This document shows, piece after piece, positions 5,127 through 5,206 of a stretch of 5,206 nt of DNA. Made by a program: the position numbers and the translations under genes. Positions within the stretch are counted from its first letter, which is position 1, and every line of letters begins with the position of its first letter. The stretch comes from an uncultured Opitutales bacterium (GTDB taxonomy: Bacteria > Verrucomicrobiota > Verrucomicrobiia > Opitutales > Intestinicryptomonadaceae): NCBI GenBank assembly GCA_900552245.1, contig URYY01000138.1, forward strand, positions 1 to 5,206, written 5' to 3'. The notes below the pieces were generated by a model. It was not told the origin of the DNA, ran no database searches, and saw nothing but the letters and a program-made list of their open reading frames with translations.

Positions 5127-5206
5127 TTAAGCCGAACCGCGCTTTACAGCCTGCCTACTCTGCTTAAAGACCAACTTGCCGCCGCTTTCCGAGACCTTAA
5201 CAACTG
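5127..5206 (-). CDS. C-terminal end of an unidentified protein (runs off right edge)
   Basis: One minus-strand frame is open from the edge for 25 codons and ends with TAA, 9 bases before the strong terminator. It reads VVKVSESGGKLVFKQSRQAV followed by KRGSA. The tail is basic and I do not recognise the family. Support comes from the stop-to-terminator spacing and from codon choices similar to those of the atp genes. A second frame on the same strand stays open for 20 codons and stops at 5144, so the frame is not certain. The terminator indicates that this gene is a separate transcription unit from the atp operon. Confidence 0.5.
   Translation of the reverse strand, partial: VVKVSESGGKLVFKQSRQAVKRGSA

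Noticed and set aside
1..5206. A hidden mobile element, CRISPR array, tRNA or novel system
   Set aside because: All but about 180 bases between genes are accounted for by intact, canonical ATP synthase genes; I saw no repeat array, terminal repeats or RNA gene.

Overview
The window is almost entirely a single bacterial F1Fo ATP synthase operon on the minus strand. In transcription order (right to left) it carries atpB (a), atpE (c), atpF (b), atpH (delta), atpA (alpha), atpG (gamma) and the first 105 codons of atpD (beta), which runs off the left edge. This is the classic bacterial BEFHAGD order. atpC (epsilon) would be expected just beyond the left edge but cannot be seen here.

Region by region: 1-316 is the N-terminal barrel domain of beta; 330-1220 gamma; 1230-2762 alpha; 2781-3170 a short delta; 3174-3707 (or 3719) b; 3729-3950 c; 3968-4948 a. 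The gaps between genes are only 3-21 bases, so the genes are very probably co-transcribed and partly translationally coupled. From 4949 to 5126 there is no gene. This stretch holds a candidate promoter for the operon (a perfect TTGACA at 5010-5015) and a strong intrinsic terminator (5081-5117) that closes a different minus-strand gene. Only the last 25 codons of that gene (5127-5206) are in the window. No atpI or atpZ gene lies between it and atpB.

The genes work together as one machine. Subunits a and c form the membrane proton path and rotor ring, b and delta form the stator, and alpha, beta and gamma form the catalytic head and rotating shaft. The c subunit lacks the usual Na+-binding side chains, so proton coupling is the better prediction.

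The organism is a bacterium with moderate GC. Subunit a has a cleavable-looking signal peptide and a long loop after its second conserved membrane helix. This combination, and the overall look of the subunits, suggest a Gram-negative lineage such as Verrucomicrobiota, or a relative in the PVC/FCB groups. That placement comes from memory of the families and is tentative.

I found no undescribed system. The points worth a second look are family-level oddities: a delta subunit of only 129 residues, a Gly in place of the usual Gln in the alpha P-loop, a departure from the alpha/beta signature in alpha, an Ala in the glycine motif of the c ring, and a long insertion in subunit a.
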